Source of the DNA: CAJQQY01 sp045104975
Lineage (GTDB): Bacteria; Bacteroidota; Bacteroidia; Chitinophagales; Saprospiraceae
DNA length: 64,000 nucleotides
Assembly (NCBI GenBank): GCA_045104975.1
Contig: JBGCCY010000049.1
Coordinates: 27,091-91,090 of the forward strand
Direction: 5' to 3'
Below, piece after piece: positions 1-9,679 of the stretch. The translations under genes were made by a program, and so were the position numbers. Position 1 is the first letter of the stretch. Each line of letters opens with the position of its first letter. The notes under the pieces are model-generated. The model did no database searches and was not told the origin of the DNA. It saw only the letters and a program-made list of their open reading frames with translations.

Positions 1-1
1 A

Positions 2-3000
2 ATTGACTTTACAATTGGCGGACCTGATTCATTAGCATCTGTAGATGCGGTGATTGATAATATTAGCTGTAATGGATTGACTGATGGAGAAGGAACGGTG
101 ACCGTTGTTGGAGGAACTTATCCATATAATTATATATGGAGTACAGGTTCTACAGATTCGATTGCGACAGGATTAGTTTTAGGAGAAAATTATGTGACGA
201 TTACTGATTTCAACGGCTGTGAAGCTTTTGACACGTTAGAGATTACTCAACCGGATGTGTTAACTGTTTCAATTGCTGCGGATTCAATTAATTGTTTTGC
301 AGGTACAGATGGAAATGCTAGTGCTAATCCAGTTGGAGGAACTCCGTTACCAAATGGAGATTACACTTATCTATGGAGTGATATGCAAGATGATGCAGTT
401 GCGAATAATTTAAGTGCGCAAACTTATACTGTTTTAGTAACCGATGCAAATGGATGTACAGCTTCCGCTTCGGTAACGATGGAAGAACATGATGCTCTTG
501 ACTTGACTTTAACTTCTTCCACACTTGCGTCCTGTAATGGAGTGCAAGATGGAACGGCAACCATTGAACCATCAGGCGGAGCAGGAGGATATACCTATGC
601 TTGGCAAGTAATTGGAAATCAAACTACGCAAACTGCAGTTGGGTTGACGGTAGGAACATATACTGTTGTGGTGACGGATCAATTAGGTTGTATGGATTCG
701 ACTACGGTTAATGTGGATTCTCCTAATCAGATTGTGGCAGGTTTTAATAGTACACCTGCATTATGTTTTGATTCAGCAGATGGTCAAGTGGTTGTAAATG
801 CTTCGGGCGGAACACCTGATCCAAATTTACCAGAAGGATATACGTTTGATTGGAGTGTCGCAGGAGGAAATGGAAGTATGCATAGTGGATTGCCTTCGGG
901 GACACATTTTGTAACTATTACAGATGTGAATAATTGTTTTGAAGTATTAGAAGTAGAAGTTTTTGCTCCAGAAGAAATTGTTTTATCGTTAACTGCAAGT
1001 AATGTGAATTGTGGAAATGGAAATGATGGAGATGCAACGGTTACGGTAACCTCAGGAGGAGCTGGAGGATTTATGTATCAATGGAGCAATGGAGCAAACG
1101 CTACTAATTCGACGGTAACAGATTTATCAGTTGGAACAGTTTACGTTACGGTAGAAGATGCGAATGGATGTACTGCTGTAGATAGTATTTTACTGACTTC
1201 GCCAGATGCTATAGTGTTGGATTCAGATTTCTTAGCAGTTGATTGTAATGGAAATAATACAGGAACTGCAACAGTTCTTCCTTCGAATGGAGCTGGAGGA
1301 TTTACTTATCTATGGGATGCCAATGCGAATAATCAAATAACTGCTACAGCGATTGACTTAACTGTTGGAACTTATACAGTAACTGTTACTGATGCAAATA
1401 TGTGTACAGAAACTATAGAAGTGGATGTTACTGAACCAACAATATTAACGACTTCAATTTCTGGAAATGATGCTGCTTGTTTTGGAGAGGCTAATGGAAA
1501 TGGTACCGTTGTTCCAGATGGTGGAACGTTAGATTATACTTACTTGTGGAGCGATGGTAGTACTGGTGCTATGGCTGATGGTTTGGTCGCTCAAACAACT
1601 CCATATTTTGTTACGGTGACAGATGGAAATGGATGTACAGCTGTTAACTCAATAATGATTGGTTCGCCAGAAGAATTAACCCTTTCAGTTATAGGAGTTG
1701 ATGTAGAATGTTTTGGAGAAAATGGAGGAAGTGCTACAGCCACGGCTGGTGGAGGTGCGGGTAATTTTACTTACTCATGGAGTGATGGAACAACTCAGGC
1801 TACTCCAACTGCCACAAACTTAGCAGCCAATAGTTATACTGTAACGGTAACTGATGCTAATGGATGTACCATCGTTGAGTCAGTTGGAATTGATCAACCT
1901 AATGAATTAATTATTGCAGAAAATCAAATCACCAACGTAGGTTGTAATGGAAGTAATTCTGGAGCAATAGATGTAGATGTTTCGGGTGGAACAGGTGATT
2001 ATACTTATCAATGGAGTAATAATGTAACCTCCCAAGATATTTCAGACTTGGCAGTTGGGACTTATACTTTGACGGTAACAGATATTAATTCTTGTCAAAC
2101 AATTGCGACTTTTGGAATTATTGAACCTACTCAATTACAAATTTCATTTACCAATAATAGTATAGATTGTTATAATGGAAATGAGGGTGAAATAGATATA
2201 AATGTTATCGGAGGTGTTGCTGGAAATTATGATTTAAGCTGGTCTGGACCAAATGGGTTTAATTCTGAAGAAGAAGATTTAACTGGATTAATTGGAGGGG
2301 AATACATTGTTACCGTTATAGATCAAAATGGTTGTACCGTTACTCAGTCTATTACAATTGACCAACCAGATGAACCACTTTTAGCAACTGCTGATTCTGA
2401 TGATGTGCTTTGCTTTGAAGGCTTTGATGGGCAAATTCACCTTTTTCCAACAGGAGGAACACCACCTTATACTTACAGTACAGATGGAATTAATTTTAAT
2501 GGATCACCAACTCAAATAGGCTTGACTGCTGGTGAATATACGGCTGTAACTGTAATGGATGGGAATGGATGTACGACACTTGTTCCACCAGTTTTTGTAG
2601 CTCAGCCAGATGAAGTAGGCGTCTTTTTACCAGCAGATACTACTATTATTTATGGACAAGGGATCTGGTTGATTCCTGAAATTTTTAACGCTTCAGGAGT
2701 ATTGCAATACAATTGGACACCTGATAATAATGAAAATATTAGCTGTCTAGATTGCCGAGAACCTTACATTGACAGTTTGAGTAATCAAACCTCATTTCAA
2801 CTTGCGGTGACTGACGAAAATGGTTGTACTTCTTATGATGTGATTACTATCTTTGTGGAGAAATTCCGGGAAGTTTTAGTCCCAACTGGTTTCTCTCCAA
2901 ATGCTGATGGCAATGTAAATGATCTATTATTAGTTCATGGAAGAGCAGGAACAACTATAAAAACTTTCCGAGTTTATGATCGCTGGGGAGAGTTAGTTTT

Positions 3001-3172
3001 TGAAAGTACAGATTTCCCAATTAATAGTACCCTTCTTACTACTGATGGAGGTTGGGATGGAACTTTTGATGGAAAAGAAATGAATCCAGGTGTTTTTGTT
3101 TGGTATGTGGAAGCAGAATTTGAGGATGGAGCGAAGGAAGTTTTCAAAGGACAAACAACGCTGATTAAATAA
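2..3172 (+). CDS. SprB-repeat adhesin-like protein, type B T9SS sorting domain (5' partial)
   Basis: The reading frame is open from base 2, so the start and signal peptide lie upstream; the GTG at 50 is internal. The visible part is about a dozen tandem units of roughly 75-90 residues, each with a Cys-N-G/F start, a DG-x-A-T-V strand, a YTYxWS core, a GTYTVTVTD strand and a DANGCT end. This is the SprB-repeat pattern seen in gliding-motility adhesins and other giant Bacteroidota surface proteins. The last ~95 residues (from PTGFSPNADG, with VYDRWGELVF and GWDGTFDGK) are a gliding-motility-associated C-terminal domain of the type B T9SS sorting class. The product should cross the outer membrane by the T9SS and end at the surface or outside. 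A strong terminator follows. Substrate or partner is unknown. Family assignment is firm; a role in gliding is inference. Confidence 0.93.
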   Translation: MDFTIGGPDSLASVDAVIDNISCNGLTDGEGTVTVVGGTYPYNYIWSTGSTDSIATGLVLGENYVTITDFNGCEAFDTLEITQPDVLTVSIAADSINCFAGTDGNASANPVGGTPLPNGDYTYLWSDMQDDAVANNLSAQTYTVLVTDANGCTASASVTMEEHDALDLTLTSSTLASCNGVQDGTATIEPSGGAGGYTYAWQVIGNQTTQTAVGLTVGTYTVVVTDQLGCMDSTTVNVDSPNQIVAGFNSTPALCFDSADGQVVVNASGGTPDPNLPEGYTFDWSVAGGNGSMHSGLPSGTHFVTITDVNNCFEVLEVEVFAPEEIVLSLTASNVNCGNGNDGDATVTVTSGGAGGFMYQWSNGANATNSTVTDLSVGTVYVTVEDANGCTAVDSILLTSPDAIVLDSDFLAVDCNGNNTGTATVLPSNGAGGFTYLWDANANNQITATAIDLTVGTYTVTVTDANMCTETIEVDVTEPTILTTSISGNDAACFGEANGNGTVVPDGGTLDYTYLWSDGSTGAMADGLVAQTTPYFVTVTDGNGCTAVNSIMIGSPEELTLSVIGVDVECFGENGGSATATAGGGAGNFTYSWSDGTTQATPTATNLAANSYTVTVTDANGCTIVESVGIDQPNELIIAENQITNVGCNGSNSGAIDVDVSGGTGDYTYQWSNNVTSQDISDLAVGTYTLTVTDINSCQTIATFGIIEPTQLQISFTNNSIDCYNGNEGEIDINVIGGVAGNYDLSWSGPNGFNSEEEDLTGLIGGEYIVTVIDQNGCTVTQSITIDQPDEPLLATADSDDVLCFEGFDGQIHLFPTGGTPPYTYSTDGINFNGSPTQIGLTAGEYTAVTVMDGNGCTTLVPPVFVAQPDEVGVFLPADTTIIYGQGIWLIPEIFNASGVLQYNWTPDNNENISCLDCREPYIDSLSNQTSFQLAVTDENGCTSYDVITIFVEKFREVLVPTGFSPNADGNVNDLLLVHGRAGTTIKTFRVYDRWGELVFESTDFPINSTLLTTDGGWDGTFDGKEMNPGVFVWYVEAEFEDGAKEVFKGQTTLIK

Positions 3173-3193
3173 TTAATAGAAAATAATTTTATA

Positions 3194-3233
3194 AAAAAAG
3201 CTTCCATCGAATTTCGATGGAAGCTTTTTTTTT
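3194..3233. terminator. Bidirectional intrinsic terminator
   Basis: Perfect stem 3194-3210 with 3214-3230 around a three-base loop, with A-run and T-run on the two sides. It lies between convergent genes ending at 3172 (+) and 3258 (-), so it can serve both. Confidence 0.85.
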
Positions 3234-3257
3234 AGCGAGGACTTACTTATTCTTTTT

Positions 3258-3809
3258 TTATTCAATGTACTTAGAGTAGTCGTTGATTTTTCTTTCCAAA
3301 CGTTCAGCTAAATATTTATTTCCTTCTTTTAATTCGTTATAAATTAGTTGAGCTTCTTTTTTATATTTGATTTTCTGTTCGTTTGTCCAATAAAAAGGTG
3401 GAGCATAAAGATTACAAATTCTATCAGCCATTTTTACAGTCCAAATTTCTTTAGGTTGTTTCTTTATTCGATTTAGACTATCTAACATCATTGTTTCTTT
3501 CCCTGTCAATTCTTCATCTTTTGTTAACGCCATTACTCCGTTTGCTACTTCTTCACCAAATAGATCTTTTACACCTTCATAAGATTGTTCGGTATCCTCA
3601 ATGGAGTCATGTAGTATTGCGCATTTGATTGCTAAATCTGCATCCATCTCTTTTTCTTCATTTACCGCTTTTAGAATTTCAAAAGTTACGCTTCCTATAT
3701 GATTTAAGTATTCTACCTTTTCACCTTCTTTTTGACTTCCATACTTTTGACCATTGTGCAATCTTGATGCTAATTGCCAAACTTTTTGTAATTCATCTAT
3801 TGACCACAT
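3258..3809 (-). CDS. HD-domain (p)ppGpp hydrolase-like protein, MESH1 type
   Basis: A 183-residue stand-alone HD phosphohydrolase. The visible motifs are an early His in YLNHIG, the HD pair in AILHDSIEDT and a downstream Asp in VKMADRICNL, in the order and spacing of the RelA/SpoT hydrolase domain. There is no synthetase, TGS or ACT domain, so it resembles the small alarmone hydrolases (MESH1/SAH group), which remove pyrophosphate from (p)ppGpp or hydrolyse related nucleotides in the cytoplasm. It is the last gene of a minus-strand run, 44 bases after the Kazal lipoprotein, and may be cotranscribed with it without a functional link. The substrate is not certain from sequence; another HD nucleotide hydrolase remains possible. 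Confidence 0.8.
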   Translation of the reverse strand: MWSIDELQKVWQLASRLHNGQKYGSQKEGEKVEYLNHIGSVTFEILKAVNEEKEMDADLAIKCAILHDSIEDTEQSYEGVKDLFGEEVANGVMALTKDEELTGKETMMLDSLNRIKKQPKEIWTVKMADRICNLYAPPFYWTNEQKIKYKKEAQLIYNELKEGNKYLAERLERKINDYSKYIE

Positions 3810-3853
3810 ATTGAACTATATTTCATTTTTTAATCAATGATTTTGTAATTGCC

Positions 3854-4603
3854 TTAATTACATTTCCCCTTCTTCCAAGTCTTCACACCTGCCTTTTCCG
3901 CTTCACATTCATTGCCATAAGTTTTTCCATCGCAACCACAAATTGGATCCCAATTTTCAGGACATCCACGATCTGGATTCACTTTATTTAAATCGATACA
4001 AGTATCACATTCTCCTTTTCTCCAAGACTTCACACCTGCCTTTTTTGCTTCACATTCATTGCCATAAGTTTTACCATTACAACCACAAATTGGATCCCAA
4101 TTTTCAGGACAAGGTTGATCTGGATTGATTTTTCTTTGATCGATGCAATCTTCACATTTCCCAGGAACCATTTTTAAAACTCCTGCCTTCTCAGCCATGC
4201 ATTCATTACTGTAGGTTTTTCCATTGCAGCCACAAACTGGGGCATAAACTTGCATACAAGCAAATTCTTTATTGATCTTTGTTTGATCGACACAACCATC
4301 ATTACATTTTCCATTCGTAACTTTTGTTACTCCTTGTTTTTCTGCTTCACAGGCATTGGAATAAGTTTTTCCATTACATCCACAAACAGGTTTATATTCA
4401 CGAGTACAAGCTTGATTTGGATTAATCTTAGTTCGATCAATACATTCACCCACAGGAACATTATTGCCAGGATTAACAACAGTAGTCGTTGTCTTAGGTG
4501 GAGTAGGGGTAGTGTCAGGAGTTTTTTTAGTAGCACAATTAAAAACTAATAGACTTGCACAAAGTAAAAACAGTAGCGTAATAAAACTTGGTTGGTTTTT
4601 CAT
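3854..4603 (-). CDS. Lipoprotein with four Kazal-type protease-inhibitor domains
   Basis: Residues 1-23 form a lipoprotein-like signal (Lys, hydrophobic core, Cys in VFNCATKK), followed by a Thr/Pro linker and four Kazal domains of about 48 residues. Each has six Cys and the hallmark VCGCNGKTYSN or ICGCNGKTYGN. Kazal domains block serine proteases, including subtilisins, through a reactive loop before the CGC pair; the loops here are REYKPV, QVYAPV and twice ENWDPI. Domains 3 and 4 are nearly identical also in DNA (3881-3964 and 4028-4111), a recent duplication. It is 138 bases downstream of a secreted subtilisin-like protease on the same strand but has its own candidate promoter. It probably sits on the outer membrane or surface. 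Whether it inhibits the neighbouring protease, the cell's other proteases or foreign ones is not shown. Confidence 0.9.
   Translation of the reverse strand: MKNQPSFITLLFLLCASLLVFNCATKKTPDTTPTPPKTTTTVVNPGNNVPVGECIDRTKINPNQACTREYKPVCGCNGKTYSNACEAEKQGVTKVTNGKCNDGCVDQTKINKEFACMQVYAPVCGCNGKTYSNECMAEKAGVLKMVPGKCEDCIDQRKINPDQPCPENWDPICGCNGKTYGNECEAKKAGVKSWRKGECDTCIDLNKVNPDRGCPENWDPICGCDGKTYGNECEAEKAGVKTWKKGKCN
3881..4111 (-). repeat. Direct DNA repeat of Kazal domains 3 and 4
   Basis: Segments 3881-3964 and 4028-4111 match at 79 of 84 positions by hand alignment, offset 147 bases, which equals one Kazal unit. This points to recent tandem duplication inside the gene. Confidence 0.85.
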
Positions 4604-4647
4604 AATGTTGTTTTTTGTAAAAAAAAATTAAAAGAAAATAACAGAAG

Positions 4648-4680
4648 CAAAGATATTTTGGCTGGAGTAGATTATTACAA
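4648..4680 (-). promoter_or_regulatory. Candidate promoter of the Kazal lipoprotein gene
   Basis: Read on the minus strand, TATCTTTG (4655-4648) matches the Bacteroidota -7 element TAnnTTTG, with TTG at 4680-4678 as a -33 element 22 bases upstream. The predicted start of transcription is about 38 bases before the ATG. Confidence 0.5.
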
Positions 4681-4741
4681 TTTTTGCTTTCCGAGTGTAA
4701 TCATCAAATCCATTAAAATTCACAATCCATCTTCCTCTCAA

Positions 4742-7711
4742 TTACTTAACTATTTTTTTAATTATAAAATTATTGTTTGTTTTTATTTTGAAAAAATAAA
4801 TTCCATGGGGTAAATTTTTCAAATCAGAAATCTCTATTGAGTGCTGTCCTTGATTTTTTTTCGAAAAAGTATTAAAAATTACTTGTCCATCGACGGTCAT
4901 CAATTCTGTCTCGATGGTAGTTTTCTCACTTAAGCTAAAAGTAACAAAAATATTTTCAGTAAATGGATTTGGAAAAATTTCTACCTTAGAAATTTCATTT
5001 TTCATTTCTCCAATACTAACATCACATTTGGTATTAAAAATAAAAATATCAGAAAAGTCACTCAAGGTGGTTGCATCGCAAATTGTCTGAATCCTAAATT
5101 CGTAAGAACTACACTTTTCCAAATCAGTAATCAATTCTTCTAAAGTTACACTCTCTTTAGAATCCCAAGACATCGCTCCTTCCTTTCGATATTCAATCAA
5201 AAATGACTCATAACTTGTCGCAGGAGCATCCCATGCAATATTTAAATTATTTAAGGTAACCAAAGTCGTGTCTATCATATTTGTAGCAGAGCAAGGAATT
5301 CCACTACCTCCAATTATACTGACACAATAATCTTCAATTTCTCCAAAATCAATATCCTCACATGGCGGTGGGTTGGAAATATTGGTTCCTCCCCATCTCA
5401 TCAATACTCGCATCCGAGTAGAACCTGAAATTGCATTGGTTGGAATTGTTACATTATTAGTGACAGTTGTATTTACATCATCAGTAGGAGCCAAAATAGT
5501 TTCTCCATCATCATCAAAGTCTCCATCATGGTTATAGTCTATCCATGCTCTAAAATATTCCAAAAAATTACTTCCTGAGTAGCCTGGGGAAACGGAGATT
5601 TCATAAGTTTCTCCAGCTTCGATTTCCGTATCCGTCAGGAGGGTGAAATCACCATAACCTCCATCTGAGAGAGTCGTATTATTCAAGGTGTTAAAAGTTA
5701 CATTAGCAATCCATTCCAAACTTGCACCATCACTCTCAATTTCACAATAAGGTAAATCTCGACATGCTCCACAACCAGTTGTTTGGAAAGTAAGGTACTC
5801 ACTAAAATCACTTATACTTGTATCACAATCAGCTTGAACGTTTACTAAATATTCAGTACAATTTTCTAACTCAAAAAATGAAAACTGGCTAGTGTTAGTA
5901 CTGATGCTCATAGGTTGAATATTGGGGTCGGTGGAAGTTAAAAATAAATGGTAGCCATTATTTGCAGCAAAAATATCTGACCAATCTATTTCAGCAGTAT
6001 TACTATTTACAGAAATTAAAACCAAATCATCAGGAGCGACACAACAACCCTCCGTAGAGAAGAAATGACTATAAATAAATCCACTTTGTTCATTGGAGCA
6101 AACTGATTCGACTTGCACTTCATAGTCCATACAACCAGTCAAATTATCTAGGAGAAAAGGACTTTCGACATCCATGAAATTCACCCAGTTTCCATTGGGT
6201 AATTCTCTAAAACGGATATTGGAGGAAAGAGTAGAATCAGCTTCCACCCAAGTCAGCGTTGTCGAAATATCAATCGTATTTGTCGTGGACAAAGAAGATG
6301 GAGCAGGGCAAACACCACAGCTATCCATCAGCATTTGGATACTATTATTGACATTTAATCGACCGCCCGTAAATGTAATACCATCGAGGGAAACATTAGG
6401 ATCTACACCGTTGAAAATATAATTTTTTACCAGCAAAGCTGCTGCTGATGGATCATTCAAAGCTAGCGCAGGAAGATTACTACAAGGTGCAGCATAAAGT
6501 AATCCAATAGCTCCTGTGACATGAGGAGTTGCGGCAGAAGTTCCTGCAAAGAATCCATAATTATCGTCAGGTTCGATAGCCCAAGCCATTGCGCCAGGAG
6601 CACCTAAGTCGATAGAAGTTGCTCCATAGGCCGCATCAGAATGTTTGATGTCGGAGCTGTTGGTATTGGTTACACTTATCAAAAAATCACTTGTACAACT
6701 AGTTGGCATATCACCATCAATCTCAACATTAATATTATCATTTGCTGTGGCTCCACAATTCAAAATTCCATATTGGCCAAGTGTATCATAGAAGGCACAC
6801 CACAAAGGAAAATCACTTGCCATGCCTTCATCCACTCCCCAAGAAGCATTGGTCGCCACGACAAATGCACCTTCTGCACCATTTGTTTCATTATATTTTT
6901 TCCGATGGCTAAGTGGGTAAGAATAGGATATCAGGACTTCATCTTCTGCGCCACTACCACCAATGACAATCATCGTTTTGATATTCCAATTTACGCCGGT
7001 GACTCCAATATTATTATCTCCTTTGGCCCCGATAATTCCTGTTACCGAAGTTCCATGATCGTTATTATTAAAAACATTATCAGTCATTGAAAATGAATTC
7101 CAACCTCGTACATCATCCGTAAAACCATTGTTATCATCATCAATTCCATTGCCTTCAATCTCAGCTTGATTGATCCAAATGTTACCCACTAAATCTTCAT
7201 GATCGTGATCAACTCCAGCATCAATTACACAAATTACAATCGTATCTCCATTGGCAGTTACTCCACCTGTGGCGATATCCCAAGCAAGGTCTGCATCGAT
7301 ATCTGCATCAGCTATTGCTCCGTTAGTTCCATCGTTGAGATATTGCCATTGATTAGGGAATTCTGAGTCGTTTGGAATCGTAGAACGTAGGCTAGTAAAA
7401 TGATTAAATTGAGCATTTAAAACGGAGGAGTGTCGCCTTATTTTTTCCAAAAAGAGTAATTCATCTACATTGACATAATCAATATGAAGTAACCAAATAT
7501 TCATGTCCGGAACGACTGCTTTTTTGATTTCGATGTGAGTAGAATCATTTTGAAAAAAATGAAATTCATCAATTAGAGAATGGATGTCTTTTTTCGTATT
7601 TAGTTGAATTAAAATATCTCCCAACTTGTGATCAAGCTGTTGAGAAAAAAGCGTAAAAGGAATAATGAAAAGAAGAAAAGTAATAAAATTTGTAAGTTTT
7701 GAGATGTTCAT
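4742..7711 (-). CDS. Secreted subtilisin-like S8 peptidase with GEVED and FN3-like domains, type A T9SS tail
   Basis: The ATG at 7711 is chosen over an in-frame extension to 7855 because it begins a clean signal peptide (MNISKLTNFITFLLF...FSQQ); the product is then 989 residues. A short propeptide precedes an S8 catalytic domain with Asp164 (VIDAGVDHDH), His219 (NNDHGTSVTG) and Ser392 (GTSAATPHVTG). After it come two or three fibronectin-III-like beta modules, a GEVED-type domain (RAWIDYNHDGDFDDDGE ... FGEIEDYC), another FN3-like module and a type A sorting domain (IFPNPFTENIFVTF to the end). The protein should be exported by Sec, moved across the outer membrane by the T9SS and be anchored or released there as a protease. 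A Kazal inhibitor lipoprotein follows on the same strand. All catalytic residues are present. Confidence 0.93.
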   Translation of the reverse strand: MNISKLTNFITFLLFIIPFTLFSQQLDHKLGDILIQLNTKKDIHSLIDEFHFFQNDSTHIEIKKAVVPDMNIWLLHIDYVNVDELLFLEKIRRHSSVLNAQFNHFTSLRSTIPNDSEFPNQWQYLNDGTNGAIADADIDADLAWDIATGGVTANGDTIVICVIDAGVDHDHEDLVGNIWINQAEIEGNGIDDDNNGFTDDVRGWNSFSMTDNVFNNNDHGTSVTGIIGAKGDNNIGVTGVNWNIKTMIVIGGSGAEDEVLISYSYPLSHRKKYNETNGAEGAFVVATNASWGVDEGMASDFPLWCAFYDTLGQYGILNCGATANDNINVEIDGDMPTSCTSDFLISVTNTNSSDIKHSDAAYGATSIDLGAPGAMAWAIEPDDNYGFFAGTSAATPHVTGAIGLLYAAPCSNLPALALNDPSAAALLVKNYIFNGVDPNVSLDGITFTGGRLNVNNSIQMLMDSCGVCPAPSSLSTTNTIDISTTLTWVEADSTLSSNIRFRELPNGNWVNFMDVESPFLLDNLTGCMDYEVQVESVCSNEQSGFIYSHFFSTEGCCVAPDDLVLISVNSNTAEIDWSDIFAANNGYHLFLTSTDPNIQPMSISTNTSQFSFFELENCTEYLVNVQADCDTSISDFSEYLTFQTTGCGACRDLPYCEIESDGASLEWIANVTFNTLNNTTLSDGGYGDFTLLTDTEIEAGETYEISVSPGYSGSNFLEYFRAWIDYNHDGDFDDDGETILAPTDDVNTTVTNNVTIPTNAISGSTRMRVLMRWGGTNISNPPPCEDIDFGEIEDYCVSIIGGSGIPCSATNMIDTTLVTLNNLNIAWDAPATSYESFLIEYRKEGAMSWDSKESVTLEELITDLEKCSSYEFRIQTICDATTLSDFSDIFIFNTKCDVSIGEMKNEISKVEIFPNPFTENIFVTFSLSEKTTIETELMTVDGQVIFNTFSKKNQGQHSIEISDLKNLPHGIYFFKIKTNNNFIIKKIVK

Positions 7712-7856
7712 AGTTTTAGTTTTTATTTCTTTCCGGTTTAGAGAAAAACGGATAGTAAATATATGGTTCTTTTTTGATAAACGAAATACGAAGAAATGTG
7801 TTTTTGAAGATCGTAAAAAATTGGAAAACTTTACTTTTAAAGGAGACCAAATCAAT

Positions 7857-7864
7857 TATCTTTG
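7857..7864 (+). promoter_or_regulatory. Candidate -7 promoter element for aspartate kinase
   Basis: TATCTTTG fits TAnnTTTG exactly and is followed by GCCGC, a common context in Bacteroidota. No clear -33 TTTG is seen at the right distance. It lies 43 bases before the ATG. Confidence 0.45.
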
Positions 7865-7907
7865 CCGCTTAAATTTTCTCTAAGAATCAATTTTAATTAA
7901 GTTAAAA

Positions 7908-9203
7908 ATGAAAAAAAATATCAAAGTATTTAAGTTTGGAGGAGCTTCAGTAAAAGATGCTGAAGCGATTCGTAATGTTGCCTCTATTTTAAAAGATTAT
8001 AAAAAGGAGCGTTTGTTAATTGTCATCTCTGCGATGGGAAAAACTACTAATGCTTTGGAAAAAGTGGTGCACGCTTTTTTTGATAAAAAAGAAAATGCCA
8101 AGGATATTTTAAAAAAGATTCAAAATAAACATCTTGAAATAGCTAAAGAACTTTTCGGTGAAAATACTGATTTTGAAAAAGAAGTATCAAAACTGATTGC
8201 TCCCGTAAATAGATTGTTAGGGAAAGAAAATAAAAAAGGATACGACTTTGTATATGATCAAGTTGTTTCTCTTGGAGAATTACTTTCGACTAAGTTACTT
8301 GCTACTTTTTTATCCAAAGAAAAATTGCCAAACCATTGGTTAGATGCACGAAAAATTATCAAAACGGATAACACTTATCGAGAGGGAAATGTAAATTGGG
8401 AGTCAACTCAAAGAAATATTTCTAGAAATGTGAATACATTGTTACAAAAAAATGGATTCGTCATCACGCAAGGGTTTATTGGAAGTTCGGAAGAGAAATC
8501 AACCATTACTTTGGGAAGAGAAGGATCAGATTTTACAGCTGCCATTTTTTCTTATTGCTTGGATGCAGAGAGTATGAGTATTTGGAAAGACGTTCCAGGG
8601 ATATTGACTGGTGATCCTCGGTTATTTAAAAAGGTAGAAAAAATCGATCGACTTTCTTACAAAGAAGCTATTGAGATGACTTATTACGGAGCAAAAGTAA
8701 TTCATCCAAAAACTATTAAACCTTTGCAAAATAAAAGTATTCCCATGTATGTGAAATCATTCGTTGATCCAGCAGGGGAGGGGACTTTTATTGGAGCGGA
8801 TGTAGATGCATTTTACCCACCAGTAGTAGTGGTGGAAAAAGAACAAGTGATGTTGCAAATATCCACTAAGGATTTTTCATTTGTAGCAGAACATCATCTA
8901 AGTTTTATTTTTAACTTATTCACTAAGTACAGAACTAAGGTGAATATGATGCAAAATATGGCGATCAGTTTTTCGGTTTGTGTAACGATCAAAGATTTGG
9001 AGCGATTGACTAAACTGATTCAAGAATTAAAAGAAACATTTAATGTCGTTGTCGAAAAAGATTTAGAATTAATTACAATCCGGCATTATCATAAATCAGT
9101 TATTGAGCAAATGAAAAAGCATAAAATAGTGATGTTGGAAGAGCGCATTCGACAAACGATTCAGATGGTAATGAAAGATGTGCCAGTCATGGAGAGGAAA
9201 TAA
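7908..9203 (+). CDS. lysC: Aspartate kinase (monofunctional)
   Basis: A 431-residue cytoplasmic kinase that phosphorylates aspartate, the first step towards lysine/diaminopimelate, threonine and methionine. The N-terminal amino-acid kinase fold shows KFGGASVKD (ATP/substrate loop), VISAMGKTTNALE, the TLGREGSDFTAA nucleotide motif and WKDVPGILTGDPR. The C-terminal ~125 residues have ACT-like regulatory character. There is no homoserine dehydrogenase fusion. It stands alone, divergent from the protease gene, with a candidate promoter just upstream. No lysine riboswitch-like leader fits in the short 5' region. The function is firm; lysC is used as the general name, since the feedback class cannot be read from sequence. 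Confidence 0.93.
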   Translation: MKKNIKVFKFGGASVKDAEAIRNVASILKDYKKERLLIVISAMGKTTNALEKVVHAFFDKKENAKDILKKIQNKHLEIAKELFGENTDFEKEVSKLIAPVNRLLGKENKKGYDFVYDQVVSLGELLSTKLLATFLSKEKLPNHWLDARKIIKTDNTYREGNVNWESTQRNISRNVNTLLQKNGFVITQGFIGSSEEKSTITLGREGSDFTAAIFSYCLDAESMSIWKDVPGILTGDPRLFKKVEKIDRLSYKEAIEMTYYGAKVIHPKTIKPLQNKSIPMYVKSFVDPAGEGTFIGADVDAFYPPVVVVEKEQVMLQISTKDFSFVAEHHLSFIFNLFTKYRTKVNMMQNMAISFSVCVTIKDLERLTKLIQELKETFNVVVEKDLELITIRHYHKSVIEQMKKHKIVMLEERIRQTIQMVMKDVPVMERK

Positions 9204-9277
9204 AATGGTATTAATAGACATTTCTGTTTATATGAAAAATACCAATTTGAAGGTAGAGAAATAAGTACGGTAATTTG

Positions 9278-9391
9278 TAAATTTGATAAGCAGGTATAAA
9301 GTTTACTTTTTTTACTTGCAATCAAATAAGTATTTAATCGTCCTTTTAAATATTGTCTTGGGCAGCACATCATTTGTGCTGCTTTTTTTTT
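9278..9391 (+). ncRNA. Possible small RNA ending in a strong terminator
   Basis: The 476 bases after aspartate kinase hold no convincing gene. TAAATTTG at 9278-9285 fits the -7 consensus, and a terminator lies at 9362-9391 (stem GCAGCACA/TGTGCTGC, then nine T). The two could bound a transcript of about 100 bases. Equally, the hairpin may only be the late terminator of the kinase gene, because no -33 element is seen at the usual distance. Confidence 0.25.
9362..9391 (+). terminator. Intrinsic terminator downstream of aspartate kinase
   Basis: Perfect 8-bp stem 9362-9369 with 9375-9382, five-base loop, then T9. It lies 158 bases after the kinase stop, so the mRNA would carry a long 3' tail unless a separate small RNA is made here. 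Confidence 0.8.
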
Positions 9392-9679
9392 GCATTTCAT
9401 TTAAATAATTAATTCTTTAATCATTTAAGTTTAAATACACTAGTAAGTGTTAACATATTAAATAAAATGGCAATGTTTTTGCTAGTTTTAAAATAACTTC
9501 AAGCGAAATTCCTATCAAAACAAAACACCTCAATTAACTAAAATAAGTGCTAATACATAATTATTGAATTGGAGGAAAAACCGAAATTATTTTTTTAAAC
9601 CTCGGACTTTTCTAATGAATCATTTATTTTTTATTCATCAAAGTATTTTGTTTTTTCAAAATACAAAAAAAAAAATCAC

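Noticed and set aside
50..3172. Tandem repeats as a CRISPR-like or minisatellite array
   Set aside because: They are protein-level SprB repeats of ~80 residues, too diverged in DNA for a repeat array.
6641..7090. 149-residue plus-strand ORF
   Set aside because: It is antisense to the S8 protease catalytic domain and has no family features.
7712..7855. N-terminal extension of the S8 protease
   Set aside because: It has no signal character and would bury the clear signal peptide starting at 7711.
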